Shown one piece after another: positions 5,981-13,879 of a DNA stretch of 13,879 bases. The stretch covers positions 1-13,879 of the forward strand of contig CARXAY010000015.1 in the NCBI GenBank assembly GCA_949093475.1, given 5' to 3'. A program made the position numbers and the translations under genes. This DNA comes from an uncultured Oscillospiraceae bacterium (GTDB lineage Bacteria > Bacillota > Clostridia > Oscillospirales > Oscillospiraceae). Below the pieces are notes generated by a model. The model was given only the letters and a program-made list of their open reading frames with translations. It was not told the origin of the DNA and ran no database searches. Positions within the stretch are counted from its first letter, which is position 1; every line of letters starts with the position of its first letter.

Positions 5981-6865
5981 GTGATCAGAAGCATGACCGG
6001 CTATGGAAGAGGGGAGACCCAGCGGGATGGACTGATCTTGGTGGCGGAGCTTCGTGCGGTCAATAACCGCTATCTGGATTGTACGGTAAAAATGCCCCGG
6101 GCCTATCTCTTTGCAGAGGACGCCATGAAAAAGCGGGTTCAAGAGAAGGTGGGCCGGGGAAAGGTGGACGTGTTCATCTCCGTGACCCAGACCGCCGGGG
6201 ATGACCAGAAGGTGACGGTCAACGAGGGGCTGGCGAAGGAGTATATCGAGGCCCTCAAGGCCCTTTGGAAATTGGGCGGCGGTTATCTCAAGGACGAGTG
6301 CTATCCTACCTCCATCGCCAGATTCCCTGACGTTCTCACCGTGGATAAGAAGGAAGAAGACCCGGAGGCGATCAAGGAGCAGCTGTTGAAGACGCTGGAG
6401 CTGGCCTTGGACGACTTCAACGCCATGCGGGAACGGGAAGGCCAGCGGCTCAAAGCGGATATCCTGAGCCGGGGTGAGACCATCAAGATGCTGGTAGGCC
6501 GGGTAGAGGAGCAGTCGCCCCAGACCGTGGCGGCGTATCGGGAGCGGCTGGAGGCGAAGCTCAAGGAGACCCTCCAGAATACCCAGATCGACGAGAGCCG
6601 TATTCTCACCGAGGCGGCCATTTTTGCCGACAAAGTGGCGGTGGACGAGGAGACGGTGCGCCTGCGCTCCCACTTGAGCCAGCTGGCCGAGCTGATGGAG
6701 GAGGAGGGCGGCGTGGGCCGCAAGCTGGACTTCCTCATTCAGGAATTCAACCGGGAGGCCAACACCATCGGCTCGAAATGCTCCGACATTTCCATTACCA
6801 AAGTGGTGGTGGATATGAAGGCCGAGATCGAAAAAATACGGGAACAGGTGCAGAACATCGAGTAG
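5981..6865 (+). CDS. yicC: YicC family endoribonuclease
   Basis: YicC proteins (YloC in B. subtilis) are endoribonucleases implicated in RNA decay, including of a small RNA in E. coli. With the GTG start at 5981 the protein is 294 aa, the normal family length. Seen: the N-terminal YicC_N domain starting MIRSMTGYGRG with the conserved VNNRYLD segment near residues 31-37; a central acidic helical region; and the C-terminal DUF1732 domain with DESRILTEAAIFADK near residue 205 and the hallmark GRKLDFLIQEFNREANTIGSK near 245. A longer start at ATG 5972 adds three residues but sits directly on the SD. There is no promoter in the 37-bp gap after the J-domain gene, so it is likely part of the same transcript. 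remA follows 11 bp later, as in Bacillus. Confidence 0.96.
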   Translation: MIRSMTGYGRGETQRDGLILVAELRAVNNRYLDCTVKMPRAYLFAEDAMKKRVQEKVGRGKVDVFISVTQTAGDDQKVTVNEGLAKEYIEALKALWKLGGGYLKDECYPTSIARFPDVLTVDKKEEDPEAIKEQLLKTLELALDDFNAMREREGQRLKADILSRGETIKMLVGRVEEQSPQTVAAYRERLEAKLKETLQNTQIDESRILTEAAIFADKVAVDEETVRLRSHLSQLAELMEEEGGVGRKLDFLIQEFNREANTIGSKCSDISITKVVVDMKAEIEKIREQVQNIE

Positions 6866-6876
6866 GAGGGCAGGCC

Positions 6877-7149
6877 ATGAAGCTCATCAACATCGGTTAT
6901 GGCAACATGGTCTCCGCCGCGCGGGTGGTGGCTGTGGTCAGCCCGGATTCTGCCCCGGTGAAGCGCATGATCCAAGAGGCCAGAGACGCCGGGCGGCTTA
7001 TTGACGCGACCTTAGGACGCCGCACGAAGGCTGTGCTGGTGATGGACAGCGGCCATGTGGTGCTGGCCGCGATCCAGCCCCCCGCAGTGGCGGGACGGCT
7101 GACCGGGCAGGATGTTTCAGAAGAGGATGGAGGGGATGAGACGCCATGA
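6877..7149 (+). CDS. remA: RemA/DUF370 family DNA-binding regulator
   Basis: RemA is a small ring-forming DNA-binding protein that activates biofilm matrix and osmoprotection operons in B. subtilis. The protein is 90 aa, close to the family's 85-90. The N-terminus (MKLINIGYGNMV) and the central GRRTKAVLVMDSGHV segment are characteristic. Arg16 and Arg48-Arg49 fall where B. subtilis RemA has arginines needed for DNA binding (R18, R50, R51); that alignment is by eye. The ATG at 6877 has AGGAGG at 7-nt spacing, and this SD overlaps the yicC stop codon. The stop overlaps the gmk start as ATGA. The last ~15 residues are acidic and family-variable. Targets in this organism are unknown; cdaA, an osmoregulation gene, is in the same cluster. 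Confidence 0.94.
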   Translation: MKLINIGYGNMVSAARVVAVVSPDSAPVKRMIQEARDAGRLIDATLGRRTKAVLVMDSGHVVLAAIQPPAVAGRLTGQDVSEEDGGDETP

Positions 7150-7781
7150 GCGCCATACGAAAGAAATCCAAAGGTACGCTGATCGTGCTGTCCGGGCCAT
7201 CCGGGGCGGGAAAGTCCACTGTGATCGCCGAGCTGTTGAGCGAACGGCCGGACATCTATTTTTCCGTGTCCTACACCACCCGGCAACCCCGGGTGGGCGA
7301 GGCGGACGGCGTAAACTACTGCTTTGTGTCCACCGAGGAGTTTGAAGGGATGATCGAGCGGGGCGAACTGCTGGAATATGCCCAGTATGTGGAGCATTAC
7401 TACGGCACGTCGTTGAAGGTCATCGAAGAAAAGTTAGAGGCCGGGATCGACGTTCTGCTGGAGATCGACGTTCAGGGAGCGGCCACCGTGAGGCAGAAGT
7501 GCCCCGGCGCTGTGTTGATCTTTGTCATGCCCCCCAGCTTCGAGGAGCTGTCCCGCCGTCTCCACGGCCGCGCCACCGATGATGAACAGGTCATTGAGGG
7601 ACGACTCAACCGGGCGCTGGAGGAGTTCCGCCAAATTCCGCAGTATGACTATCTGGTCATCAACGATTCTGTTCCGGAGGCCACACAGGAGATCTTGGCG
7701 GTTTTGACCGCAGAGGGCTGCCGGGTGGAACAGCGCATCCCCTTGATCCCCATGCTTGCCAACCAAGAATTGGTGAAATAA
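7146..7781 (+). CDS. gmk: Guanylate kinase
   Basis: Guanylate kinase phosphorylates GMP to GDP with ATP, an essential step in GTP supply and (p)ppGpp balance. The protein is 211 aa, a normal length. Seen: P-loop GPSGAGKST at residues 17-25; the GMP-binding signature SVSYTTRQPRVGEADGVNY starting at about 40; the conserved EYAQYVEHYYGT region near 77; LLEIDVQGA near 100; and the lid region with Arg-rich helices. The ATG at 7146 overlaps the remA stop by 4 nt, with GGAGGGG 10 nt upstream. It ends in tandem TAA TAA stops. remA-gmk-rpoZ order is conserved across Firmicutes. Confidence 0.98.
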   Translation: MSAIRKKSKGTLIVLSGPSGAGKSTVIAELLSERPDIYFSVSYTTRQPRVGEADGVNYCFVSTEEFEGMIERGELLEYAQYVEHYYGTSLKVIEEKLEAGIDVLLEIDVQGAATVRQKCPGAVLIFVMPPSFEELSRRLHGRATDDEQVIEGRLNRALEEFRQIPQYDYLVINDSVPEATQEILAVLTAEGCRVEQRIPLIPMLANQELVK

Positions 7782-7818
7782 TAAACGAGCCTGCAAATCA
7801 AAAAGGAGTGTATGTACC

Positions 7819-8010
7819 ATGATGCTTTATCCTGCGATGTCCAATCTGCTTCGCCATGTGCCCAGCCGCTATATGCTGGTCAACGTGGTGGCCCAGCGCG
7901 CCCGCCAGATCGCCCAGACCGCCGAGGACGAGGGATATCCTCTCTCTGAAAAGCCGGTGACCTTGGCCATCCATGAGGTGGCCGACGGCCTTGTGAACGT
8001 GGCGGATTAA
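7819..8010 (+). CDS. rpoZ: RNA polymerase omega subunit
   Basis: Omega is a small subunit that supports folding and assembly of the beta' subunit of RNA polymerase. The protein is 63 aa, at the short end of the usual 60-90. Seen: the conserved helix pattern RYMLVNVVAQRARQIA at residues 17-32 and the downstream KPVTLAIHEVADG segment. The SD AAAAGGAG (7801-7808) lies 10 nt before the ATG at 7819; a second ATG directly follows at 7822 and either could be used. It sits between gmk and priA. In B. subtilis coaBC follows rpoZ but is absent here. Confidence 0.94.
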   Translation: MMLYPAMSNLLRHVPSRYMLVNVVAQRARQIAQTAEDEGYPLSEKPVTLAIHEVADGLVNVAD

Positions 8011-8020
8011 GCGGTTTTTG

Positions 8021-10507
8021 ATGGGTTCTGTGATGACGGCGAAGCTGGCCCTTGGTGCGGTCACCTTCGCCATCGACCGGCCCTACGACTACCTTGTCCC
8101 CCCCACACTGGCGGACGCTATTTTGCCCGGAATGCGGGTGCTGGCACCCTTTGGACGGGGGAACAAGGTAGTGGACGGTCTGGTGTTAGCGCTGGAGCGG
8201 TCAGAGGACAAGCCCAGACTGGGACTAAAGACCGTTTTGGCCCTACTGGACGAGACGCCGGTGCTGCGGGAGGGGGAGCTGAAGCTCTGCCTTTGGATGG
8301 CCCGGCGGTATTTTTGTACTGTCTACCAGTCGGCCAAGGCCATGTTGCCCACGGGACTTTGGTTTTCCGTGCGGGACACGGTATGTATGGCGGCAGGGGT
8401 CAGCAGGGAGCAAGCCTTAACCGCGGCGGGAAAGTCCAAAACCGCCCAGCGGCTGGTGGAGCTTCTGCTGGCGAACCCCGGGGGCATGGAGGTCAAAGAC
8501 CTGCGGCTGGCCTTTGGGGTCACCGATCCCATGCCTGCGGCCAGAAAGCTGGCCGGGGAGGGGCTGCTGACCATTGAGGCCAGCGTGAAACGCGGCGTAG
8601 GGGACAAGACCGAGGAGGTCGCCACACTGGCTGTCCCGCCGGAGGAGGCGCTGGGCCAAGCGGCCCTGCGGCGTAAGACTGCGCCCTTGCAGTACAGCGT
8701 AGTGGAGCTGCTGACCGCCGTGGGACAGGGCGGAATGAAAGAGATCTGCTACCTTACCGGGGCAAGTCCGGCTACGGTGCGTGCGCTGGCGAAGCGGGGG
8801 ATCGTAACGCTGTCGAAGCGGGAGGTTCTGCGAAGCGCCATCCGGGAGCTGCCCCCGCCGGGTAAGCCGTTCACCCTCAATGATGACCAGCAGCGCGCCT
8901 TTGCGGCGCTGGACGGCTGGGCACAGGAGGAAAAACCGGGGATCGCGCTGTTATACGGGGTGACCGGGTCGGGTAAGACACAGGTCTATATCCGCCTGAT
9001 CCAGTCGGCATTGGAGCGGGGAAAGTCTGCGCTGGTGTTAGTCCCGGAGATCGCGCTGACGCCCCAGCTTTTGCGTATTTTTACAGGGTATTTCGGGGAA
9101 CAGGTGGCGGTACTCCACAGTTCACTTCCGGACGCTCAGCGGTACGACGAATGGAAGCGGGCCCGCTCCGGGAAAGCACGCGTGGTCATCGGAGCGCGTT
9201 CGGCGGTGTTTGCCCCGCTGGAAAACCTTGGCGTGGTAGTGCTGGACGAGGAGCATGAGGGGTCGTACAAGTCGGAAAATGTGCCCCGCTACCACGCCCG
9301 GGAGGTGGCGCAATACCGCTGTGCCCGGCAGGGGGCGCTGTTGGTGCTGGGCTCTGCGACCCCGGCGGTGGAGACCATGTATCTGGCCCGGGAGGGGAAG
9401 TATCATCTGGTGACCCTGCCCGGACGGTATAACCGTCAATCTCTGCCCAAAGTCATCGTCAGCGATATGAAAAAGGAACTGCGGCGGGGAAACGACACCG
9501 ATGTGGGGGAGGAGCTGGCCACCGAGCTGGCTGCCAATGTGGCCCGCGGGGAGCAGAGCATCCTGCTGCTCAACCGCCGGGGCGCGCGGCAGCGGGTGGT
9601 GTGTGATTCCTGCGGCGAGACGCCTACCTGCCCCCGTTGCTCAGTTTATCTGACCTATCACTCCGCCAACCGGCGGCTCATGTGCCACCACTGTGGACAT
9701 TCCGAGCCCATGCCCGAGGTCTGCCCCCAGTGCGGGGGGCATTTGAACCTTGTCGGCTCTGGAACCCAGCGGCTCCAAGAGACGCTGGAGGAGTTGTTCC
9801 CGGGGCAGGAGATCTTGCGGCTGGACGCCGATGTGGTCACCCCCAGCAAAGGCCATCAGGCTATCTTGGATCGGTTCGCCAAGGGGAAAGCGCCTATTTT
9901 GTTGGGGACGCAGATGGTGGCCAAGGGGCTGGATTTTGAAAATGTGACGCTGGTGGGGGTCATCTCCGCCGACAGCGGGCTGTATGTACCTGATTTTCGC
10001 TCCGGGGAGCGGACGTTTTCTCTCATTACCCAAGTGGTGGGCCGTGCAGGGCGGGGAAATAAGGAAGGACGGGCCATCATTCAGACCTATACCCCGGACA
10101 ACGATGTGATCTCCTTTGCCGCCCGGCAGGACTATGACAGCTTTTATGCACAGGAGCTGGAGCTGCGCCGCGCCGCAGGGATGCCGCCGTTTCGTGAGCT
10201 GTTTGTACTCACCGCATCAGGGCGGAACGAGGAGGGCGTACTTCACGCCTGCCAACGGCTGCGGCTGGGGCTGGATAAGGCGTTGAAAGACCCGCAATAC
10301 GCGCCCTGCAGGCCGATGCTGCTTGGCCCTGCCCCTGCGCCGATCTATAAGCTCAACGAGAGATACCGCTATCAGTTGACCCTCTCCTGCAAGGAGGGAA
10401 CGGCTGGGCCGATCCGCACGCTGATCGCCCACTTTCTGCGAAGGGGGCTTCAGGATCAGGAAAACCGTGGGGTATCCCTGTTTGGAGATTCCAACCCCAT
10501 GGACTAA
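8021..10507 (+). CDS. priA: Primosomal protein N' (PriA helicase)
   Basis: PriA is the 3'-5' DNA helicase that recognises collapsed replication forks and reloads the replisome. The protein is 828 aa. Seen: an N-terminal 3'-DNA-binding domain (DRPYDYLVPP, then PGMRVLAPFG); a winged-helix region at about 110-230; helicase Walker A GVTGSGKT at 313-320; the DEEH box at 409-412; an eight-cysteine zinc region inserted in the helicase core (C528, 531, 537, 540, 555, 558, 568, 571); motif VI QVVGRAGR near 673; and the C-terminal domain. All catalytic motifs are intact. Start choice is uncertain: TTG 8018, ATG 8021, GTG 8030 and ATG 8033 are all in frame and none has a good SD. ATG 8021 was chosen because the distance to the DRPYDY motif matches relatives recalled from the family. 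It lies 10 bp after rpoZ, so coupling to rpoZ is likely. Confidence 0.97.
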   Translation: MGSVMTAKLALGAVTFAIDRPYDYLVPPTLADAILPGMRVLAPFGRGNKVVDGLVLALERSEDKPRLGLKTVLALLDETPVLREGELKLCLWMARRYFCTVYQSAKAMLPTGLWFSVRDTVCMAAGVSREQALTAAGKSKTAQRLVELLLANPGGMEVKDLRLAFGVTDPMPAARKLAGEGLLTIEASVKRGVGDKTEEVATLAVPPEEALGQAALRRKTAPLQYSVVELLTAVGQGGMKEICYLTGASPATVRALAKRGIVTLSKREVLRSAIRELPPPGKPFTLNDDQQRAFAALDGWAQEEKPGIALLYGVTGSGKTQVYIRLIQSALERGKSALVLVPEIALTPQLLRIFTGYFGEQVAVLHSSLPDAQRYDEWKRARSGKARVVIGARSAVFAPLENLGVVVLDEEHEGSYKSENVPRYHAREVAQYRCARQGALLVLGSATPAVETMYLAREGKYHLVTLPGRYNRQSLPKVIVSDMKKELRRGNDTDVGEELATELAANVARGEQSILLLNRRGARQRVVCDSCGETPTCPRCSVYLTYHSANRRLMCHHCGHSEPMPEVCPQCGGHLNLVGSGTQRLQETLEELFPGQEILRLDADVVTPSKGHQAILDRFAKGKAPILLGTQMVAKGLDFENVTLVGVISADSGLYVPDFRSGERTFSLITQVVGRAGRGNKEGRAIIQTYTPDNDVISFAARQDYDSFYAQELELRRAAGMPPFRELFVLTASGRNEEGVLHACQRLRLGLDKALKDPQYAPCRPMLLGPAPAPIYKLNERYRYQLTLSCKEGTAGPIRTLIAHFLRRGLQDQENRGVSLFGDSNPMD

Positions 10508-10537
10508 GCAAAAGACAAAAACGAAAGGAGGATATCT

Positions 10538-11059
10538 ATGGCGACGAGAACGATCATTGAGCAGGGAGACGAGGCGTTGGCAAAACGCTGTCACCCAGTG
10601 ACCAATTTTGACGAACGGCTGTGGGAGCTTCTGGACGATATGCACGACACGTTGGAGGAGGCCCACGGATATGGTCTGGCTGCGCCTCAGGTGGGTATTT
10701 TGCGGAGGGTGTGTCTGGTCACGGCCTCTGACGGCCACATCATTGAGTTGATCAATCCGGAGATCTTGGAGACCGCAGGCAAACAGGAGGGCTACGAGGG
10801 CTGCCTGTCTGTGCCGGGCCTGTACGGCTGGGTCAAGCGTCCGGATTGGGCCAAGGTACGGGCGCAGGATCGCAACGGAACGTTTTTCGAGGCGGAGGAC
10901 GTAGGAATGTCCGCCCGGTGCTTCTGCCATGAGATCGAGCATTTGGACGGGCATTTGTTCACCGAACGGGTACAGGGGCGGCTCTACACCGAGGAGGAAC
11001 TGGATGCCATTCAGGCCGCGGCGGAGGAAGAGGAACGAAAGGGCCGGAAAAAGCGCTGA
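10538..11059 (+). CDS. def: Peptide deformylase
   Basis: Peptide deformylase removes the formyl group from the N-terminal methionine of nascent proteins; it is a ribosome-associated metalloenzyme, usually Fe(II). The protein is 173 aa. All three motifs are present: GYGLAAPQ at residues 44-51, EGCLSVPG at 87-94, and HEIEH at 131-135. The metal ligands are C89, H131 and H135, and the catalytic residue is E132. HEIEH replaces the common HExDH but keeps HExxH. The C-terminal ~24 residues are a charged helix ending RKGRKKR, plausible for ribosome contact. The ATG at 10538 has a near-perfect SD AAAGGAGG at 6-nt spacing, the strongest in the window, so def is probably translated well. It is adjacent to fmt, which adds the formyl group that Def removes. 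Confidence 0.97.
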   Translation: MATRTIIEQGDEALAKRCHPVTNFDERLWELLDDMHDTLEEAHGYGLAAPQVGILRRVCLVTASDGHIIELINPEILETAGKQEGYEGCLSVPGLYGWVKRPDWAKVRAQDRNGTFFEAEDVGMSARCFCHEIEHLDGHLFTERVQGRLYTEEELDAIQAAAEEEERKGRKKR

Positions 11060-11072
11060 AATGAGGGAACAC

Positions 11073-11987
11073 ATGAAGATCCTATTTATGGGGACGCCGG
11101 AATTTGCTGTGCCGTCCCTGCGGGCATTGGTGGCGGCCGGGTATGAGCTGGTAGGCGTGTTCTGCCAGCCGGACAAGCCCCGCAGCCGCATGAAGGTGAC
11201 CGCCTGCCCGGTGAAGGAATATGCCCTATCGCAAAACATCCCGGTGTTTCAGCCGGAAAAACTGCGGGACGGGGAAGCCATGAAAACCGTGGAGGCCCTT
11301 GCCCCGGAGCTGATCGTTGTGGCAGCCTATGGGCGGATCTTGCCCGATGAGATGCTGGCATATCCCAAGTTAGGGTGCATCAATGTCCACTCGTCTCTGC
11401 TTCCCAAATTCCGCGGCGCAGCGCCCATCAACTGGGCGATCCTGACGGGAGAGCAGATAACGGGTGTAACCATTATGCACATGGCTCACGAGTTGGATGC
11501 CGGAGACATCATTCTGCAAGGCACAACGCCCATTGACCCGAACGAGACCGCCGAGGAGCTTTACAACCGTTTGGCGGAATTGGGAGGCAAATTGGTGGTC
11601 GAGGCGGTAGCCGCACTGGCAGACGGGACAGCGGCCCGCACATCTCAAGACGGCAGTCAGGCAACCCTTGCGCCTATGCTGACCCGCGACCTTTCTCCCA
11701 TGGATTTTTCCCGCCCCGCGCAGGCGCTGCACGATCAAGTGCGCGGACTGTATCCGTGGCCGGCGGCGGTGATGGAGCTGGACGGCCTGCGGTGCAAGGT
11801 GCTTCGGACGGCAATCACGGAGGAAACGACGGCCCAAGCACCGGGAAAGCTCGTGCAGGCAGACAAGCGGGGATTAAAGATTGCCTGCGGAGATGGTAAA
11901 GTGTTAGAGCTTGTCACCATTCAGCCTGACGGGAAAAAGGCGATGGCAGCGACGGCATTTCTCATGGGGCATCCCATAAAGCTGTAA
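11073..11987 (+). CDS. fmt: Methionyl-tRNA formyltransferase
   Basis: Fmt transfers a formyl group from 10-formyl-tetrahydrofolate to initiator Met-tRNA. The protein is 304 aa, a normal length. Seen: an N-terminal Rossmann-like formyltransferase domain beginning MKILFMGTPEFAVPSL; catalytic residues N104, H106 and D142 in NVHSSLLPKFRG and HELDAGD; and a C-terminal OB-like tRNA-binding domain from about 205 on. The ATG at 11073 was chosen because MKILFMGTPEF is the family start; ATG 11061 is in frame and would add MREH. A weak GAGGGA lies just upstream of 11073, and initiation is probably coupled to the def stop 13 bp before. def-fmt adjacency is typical. Confidence 0.97.
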   Translation: MKILFMGTPEFAVPSLRALVAAGYELVGVFCQPDKPRSRMKVTACPVKEYALSQNIPVFQPEKLRDGEAMKTVEALAPELIVVAAYGRILPDEMLAYPKLGCINVHSSLLPKFRGAAPINWAILTGEQITGVTIMHMAHELDAGDIILQGTTPIDPNETAEELYNRLAELGGKLVVEAVAALADGTAARTSQDGSQATLAPMLTRDLSPMDFSRPAQALHDQVRGLYPWPAAVMELDGLRCKVLRTAITEETTAQAPGKLVQADKRGLKIACGDGKVLELVTIQPDGKKAMAATAFLMGHPIKL

Positions 11988-12045
11988 TTGAAAATCGCTT
12001 TACAGACGAAAATGGATCAAAGCTGAAAACGGGAGGTGAGGAAGG

Positions 12046-13356
12046 ATGGAATCTGCGCGGTCGGCGGCGTTTGCTGTGCTGGAGCGGTGCAGAAAGCGGG
12101 GAGAGTGGGCCAACGAGGGCTTGCGAAAGACCCTGAAAGGCATGGATGCGCGGGAAGCGGCCTTAGCCACGCGGCTGGTGTACGGCGTGCTGCAAAACCG
12201 TATGCTTCTTGACGCGTATTTAGCGGAGCTTTCCACCCTTCCTCTGGAAAAACTGGATCAAAACGTACTCGATATCCTCCGCTTGGGGGGATATCAATTG
12301 CTTTTTATGGATCAGATCCCGGCCCGTGCAGCAGTGGACGAGGCGGTGAAGCTCACCAAAACCCGCGTCAAAAATCCGAAAACGGCTGGCTTTGTCAACG
12401 CAGTACTGCGGAATCTGGATCGTCAGCGGGATGAATTGACCAAAACCATCGACGGGAAATGGAGCAAACCGGAAGAGCGGTGGATGCGGCTGTCGGTGCA
12501 GTACAGCCATCCCCTTTGGCTGGTGGAGGAATTTGCCGCTCAGTTGAACGGAGACGCGGAACAGGTGGAACGGCTGTTGGCGGCAAACAACGCCCCCGCG
12601 CCCATGACCGTGCAGGTGAATACCTGCAAGACCTCCACAGAAGAACTGGTCAAAACGCTGGCCGAGGAGGGCGTTTCGGGGCAAATGCACCCTTGGATGG
12701 CAGATTGTCTGCTGTTGGAGCGCACAGGGGATCTGGAAGGGCTGGAATCGTTCCGGCGCGGGCTTTTCTATGTGCAAGACCCGGCGGCCCGGGCGGCGGT
12801 GCTGGCGGCAGAGCCCAAGGCCGGGGAGCGGGTGCTTGACCTGTGTGCCGCGCCGGGAGGGAAATCCTTTGCGGCGGCGGTGGCCATGGGCGGCGAAGGG
12901 GAGATCATCAGCCGGGACATCTACCCATGGAAGATCGAGGAGATCAAAAAGGGAGCTGCGCGGCTGGGATTTTCCACCATTCGGGCTGAGGTGGGCGACG
13001 CCACAAAGCCTGTGGATGGGAGCTTTGATTTGGTGATCGCTGACGTACCCTGTTCCGGCCTTGGGATCATTGGGAAAAAGCCGGATATTCGATACAAAGA
13101 CCCTGTGCAGATGCAGGGCCTGACTGCCGTTCAGGAACAGATCTTGGAAAACGCCGGGGCGGCCGTCAAGCCCGGAGGACGGCTGCTTTATGCCACTTGC
13201 ACTCTGCGCCGGGAGGAGAACGAGGCGCGCGTAGCAGCATTTTTAAGCCGCAGCAGCGGGCGGTTCACCCTTCGGCGGGAGGAGACCCTCTGGCCACACC
13301 GAACAGGGACAGACGGGTTTTATTACGCGGTGTTGGAGCGGGAGGCGGCGGTATGA
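12046..13356 (+). CDS. rsmB: 16S rRNA (cytosine-C5) methyltransferase RsmB
   Basis: RsmB methylates a cytosine in 16S rRNA (C967 in E. coli numbering) with S-adenosylmethionine. The protein is 436 aa. Seen: an N-terminal NusB-like RNA-binding domain (about 1-140, with the conserved LDQNVLDILRLGGYQLLF stretch); a linker; then the NOL1/NOP2/Sun methyltransferase domain with the SAM motif LDLCAAPGGK around D265; motif IV PCSG with C336; and motif VI TCTL with C385. In this family the motif VI cysteine attacks the base and the motif IV cysteine assists release; both are present. The ATG at 12046 has GGGAGGTGAG upstream. The 58-bp gap from fmt is the largest in the operon downstream of the leader. 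The stop overlaps the rlmN start as ATGA. Confidence 0.96.
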   Translation: MESARSAAFAVLERCRKRGEWANEGLRKTLKGMDAREAALATRLVYGVLQNRMLLDAYLAELSTLPLEKLDQNVLDILRLGGYQLLFMDQIPARAAVDEAVKLTKTRVKNPKTAGFVNAVLRNLDRQRDELTKTIDGKWSKPEERWMRLSVQYSHPLWLVEEFAAQLNGDAEQVERLLAANNAPAPMTVQVNTCKTSTEELVKTLAEEGVSGQMHPWMADCLLLERTGDLEGLESFRRGLFYVQDPAARAAVLAAEPKAGERVLDLCAAPGGKSFAAAVAMGGEGEIISRDIYPWKIEEIKKGAARLGFSTIRAEVGDATKPVDGSFDLVIADVPCSGLGIIGKKPDIRYKDPVQMQGLTAVQEQILENAGAAVKPGGRLLYATCTLRREENEARVAAFLSRSSGRFTLRREETLWPHRTGTDGFYYAVLEREAAV

Positions 13357-13879
13357 TCGACTTGAAGTCCATGAACCTTCCGGAACTGAAGGAATTTTGC
13401 GCAGAGCTGGGTCAGCCCGCGTTCCGCGCCAAGCAGATCTTTGCATGGATGCACAAGGGAGTGACGGAGTTTGAGGAAATGAGCGACCTCTCCAAAGAAC
13501 TGCGGCAGACGCTGAAGGAACGGGCATACCTCACCCATCCCGCCGTAGAGCGCAAGCAAGTGTCTCAGGAGGATGGAACGATCAAGTATCTTTGGCGTCT
13601 TATGGATGGGAACTGTGTAGAGACGGTGCTGATGCGTTACCATCACGGCAACACCGTCTGCGTGTCTTCCCAAGTGGGGTGCAGGATGGGGTGCGCCTTC
13701 TGCGCATCTACGCTGGCCGGAAAGGTGCGCGACCTGACAGCGTCTGAGATCTTGGATCAGGTGCTTTTTACCCAGTTGGACAGCGGCGCGGAGATCTCTA
13801 ACATCGTTTTGATGGGAATCGGAGAGCCATTGGACAATTTTGAGAACGTCATGCGGTTTTTGGAACTGGTGAACCATCC
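13353..13879 (+). CDS. rlmN: Dual-specificity 23S rRNA/tRNA (adenine-C2) methyltransferase RlmN, 3'-truncated
   Basis: RlmN is a radical-SAM enzyme that methylates C2 of A2503 in 23S rRNA and A37 in some tRNAs. The frame is open from the ATG at 13353 to the window end, giving 175 residues, about half of the usual 340-370. Seen: the N-terminal helical domain beginning MIDLKSMNLPELKEF; the radical-SAM cluster motif C110-x3-C114-x2-C117 (CRMGCAFC) preceded by SSQVG; and the GEP motif (MGIGEPLDN near 150-158). The C-terminal acceptor cysteine lies beyond the window. The ATG overlaps the rsmB stop by 4 nt, so translation is probably coupled. In B. subtilis prpC-prkC-rsgA follow next. Confidence 0.96.
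   Translation, partial: MIDLKSMNLPELKEFCAELGQPAFRAKQIFAWMHKGVTEFEEMSDLSKELRQTLKERAYLTHPAVERKQVSQEDGTIKYLWRLMDGNCVETVLMRYHHGNTVCVSSQVGCRMGCAFCASTLAGKVRDLTASEILDQVLFTQLDSGAEISNIVLMGIGEPLDNFENVMRFLELVNH

Noticed and set aside
8018..8020. TTG 8018 as the priA start
   Set aside because: A rare start codon without an SD, directly followed by ATG at 8021, which is at least as well placed.
11988..12016. Promoter before rsmB (TTGAAA at 11988)
   Set aside because: No acceptable -10 box at 16-18 bp; the nearest hexamer is AATGGA.
12012..12026. Tiny ORF (MDQS) upstream of rsmB as a leader peptide
   Set aside because: Four codons, no SD, and no attenuator-like structure follows it.

Overview
The window is a 13.9 kb, gene-dense, roughly 60% G+C stretch of bacterial chromosome with every gene on the + strand. 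The gene order yicC-remA-gmk-rpoZ-priA-def-fmt-rsmB-rlmN is the classic Firmicutes housekeeping cluster. High G+C, cdaA-cdaR next door, and a DUF5685 gene beside a short J-domain gene with a Cys-rich tail point to a Clostridia member, most likely Oscillospiraceae (Flavonifractor/Pseudoflavonifractor/Lawsonibacter-like). The family placement is inference from gene order and composition; no marker search was possible. I see no mobile element, CRISPR array, tRNA, rRNA or integration site.

Layout: (1) 1-1789, the 3' part of der (ribosome-assembly GTPase) followed 2 bp later by plsY (acyl-phosphate glycerol-3-phosphate acyltransferase), closed by a strong intrinsic terminator whose loop contains the plsY stop codon. 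(2) 1804-1925, the only clear promoter region: TTGCCA-17 bp-TATAAT, with a nested inverted repeat centred on the -10 box, then a leader of about 65 nt. (3) 1926-4047, cdaA and cdaR, the membrane-bound cyclic di-AMP synthase and its YbbR-domain regulator. (4) 4044-5943, three overlapping or closely spaced, poorly characterised genes, each with a cysteine cluster: an RseC-like membrane protein, a DUF5685 protein, and a J-domain protein. (5) 5981-13879, yicC, remA, gmk, rpoZ, priA, def, fmt, rsmB and the 5' part of rlmN.

From the promoter at about 1850 to the right edge the gaps never exceed 58 bp, several joints are ATGA overlaps, and I see no internal terminator. One transcript could therefore link c-di-AMP synthesis to RNA turnover, GMP supply, replication restart, N-formylmethionine handling and rRNA methylation. 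Compared with Bacillus subtilis, glmM is absent after cdaR and coaBC is absent between rpoZ and priA.

No wholly new multi-gene system is demonstrated. The best lead is the DUF5685 protein: it carries two Asp-rich motifs (DDxxDE near residue 102 and DxxxD-x3-GR near residue 204) in the order, rough spacing and local context of the squalene/phytoene synthase superfamily. Second is the dyad over the cdaA promoter, a candidate operator. Third is the Cys-rich three-gene cassette.
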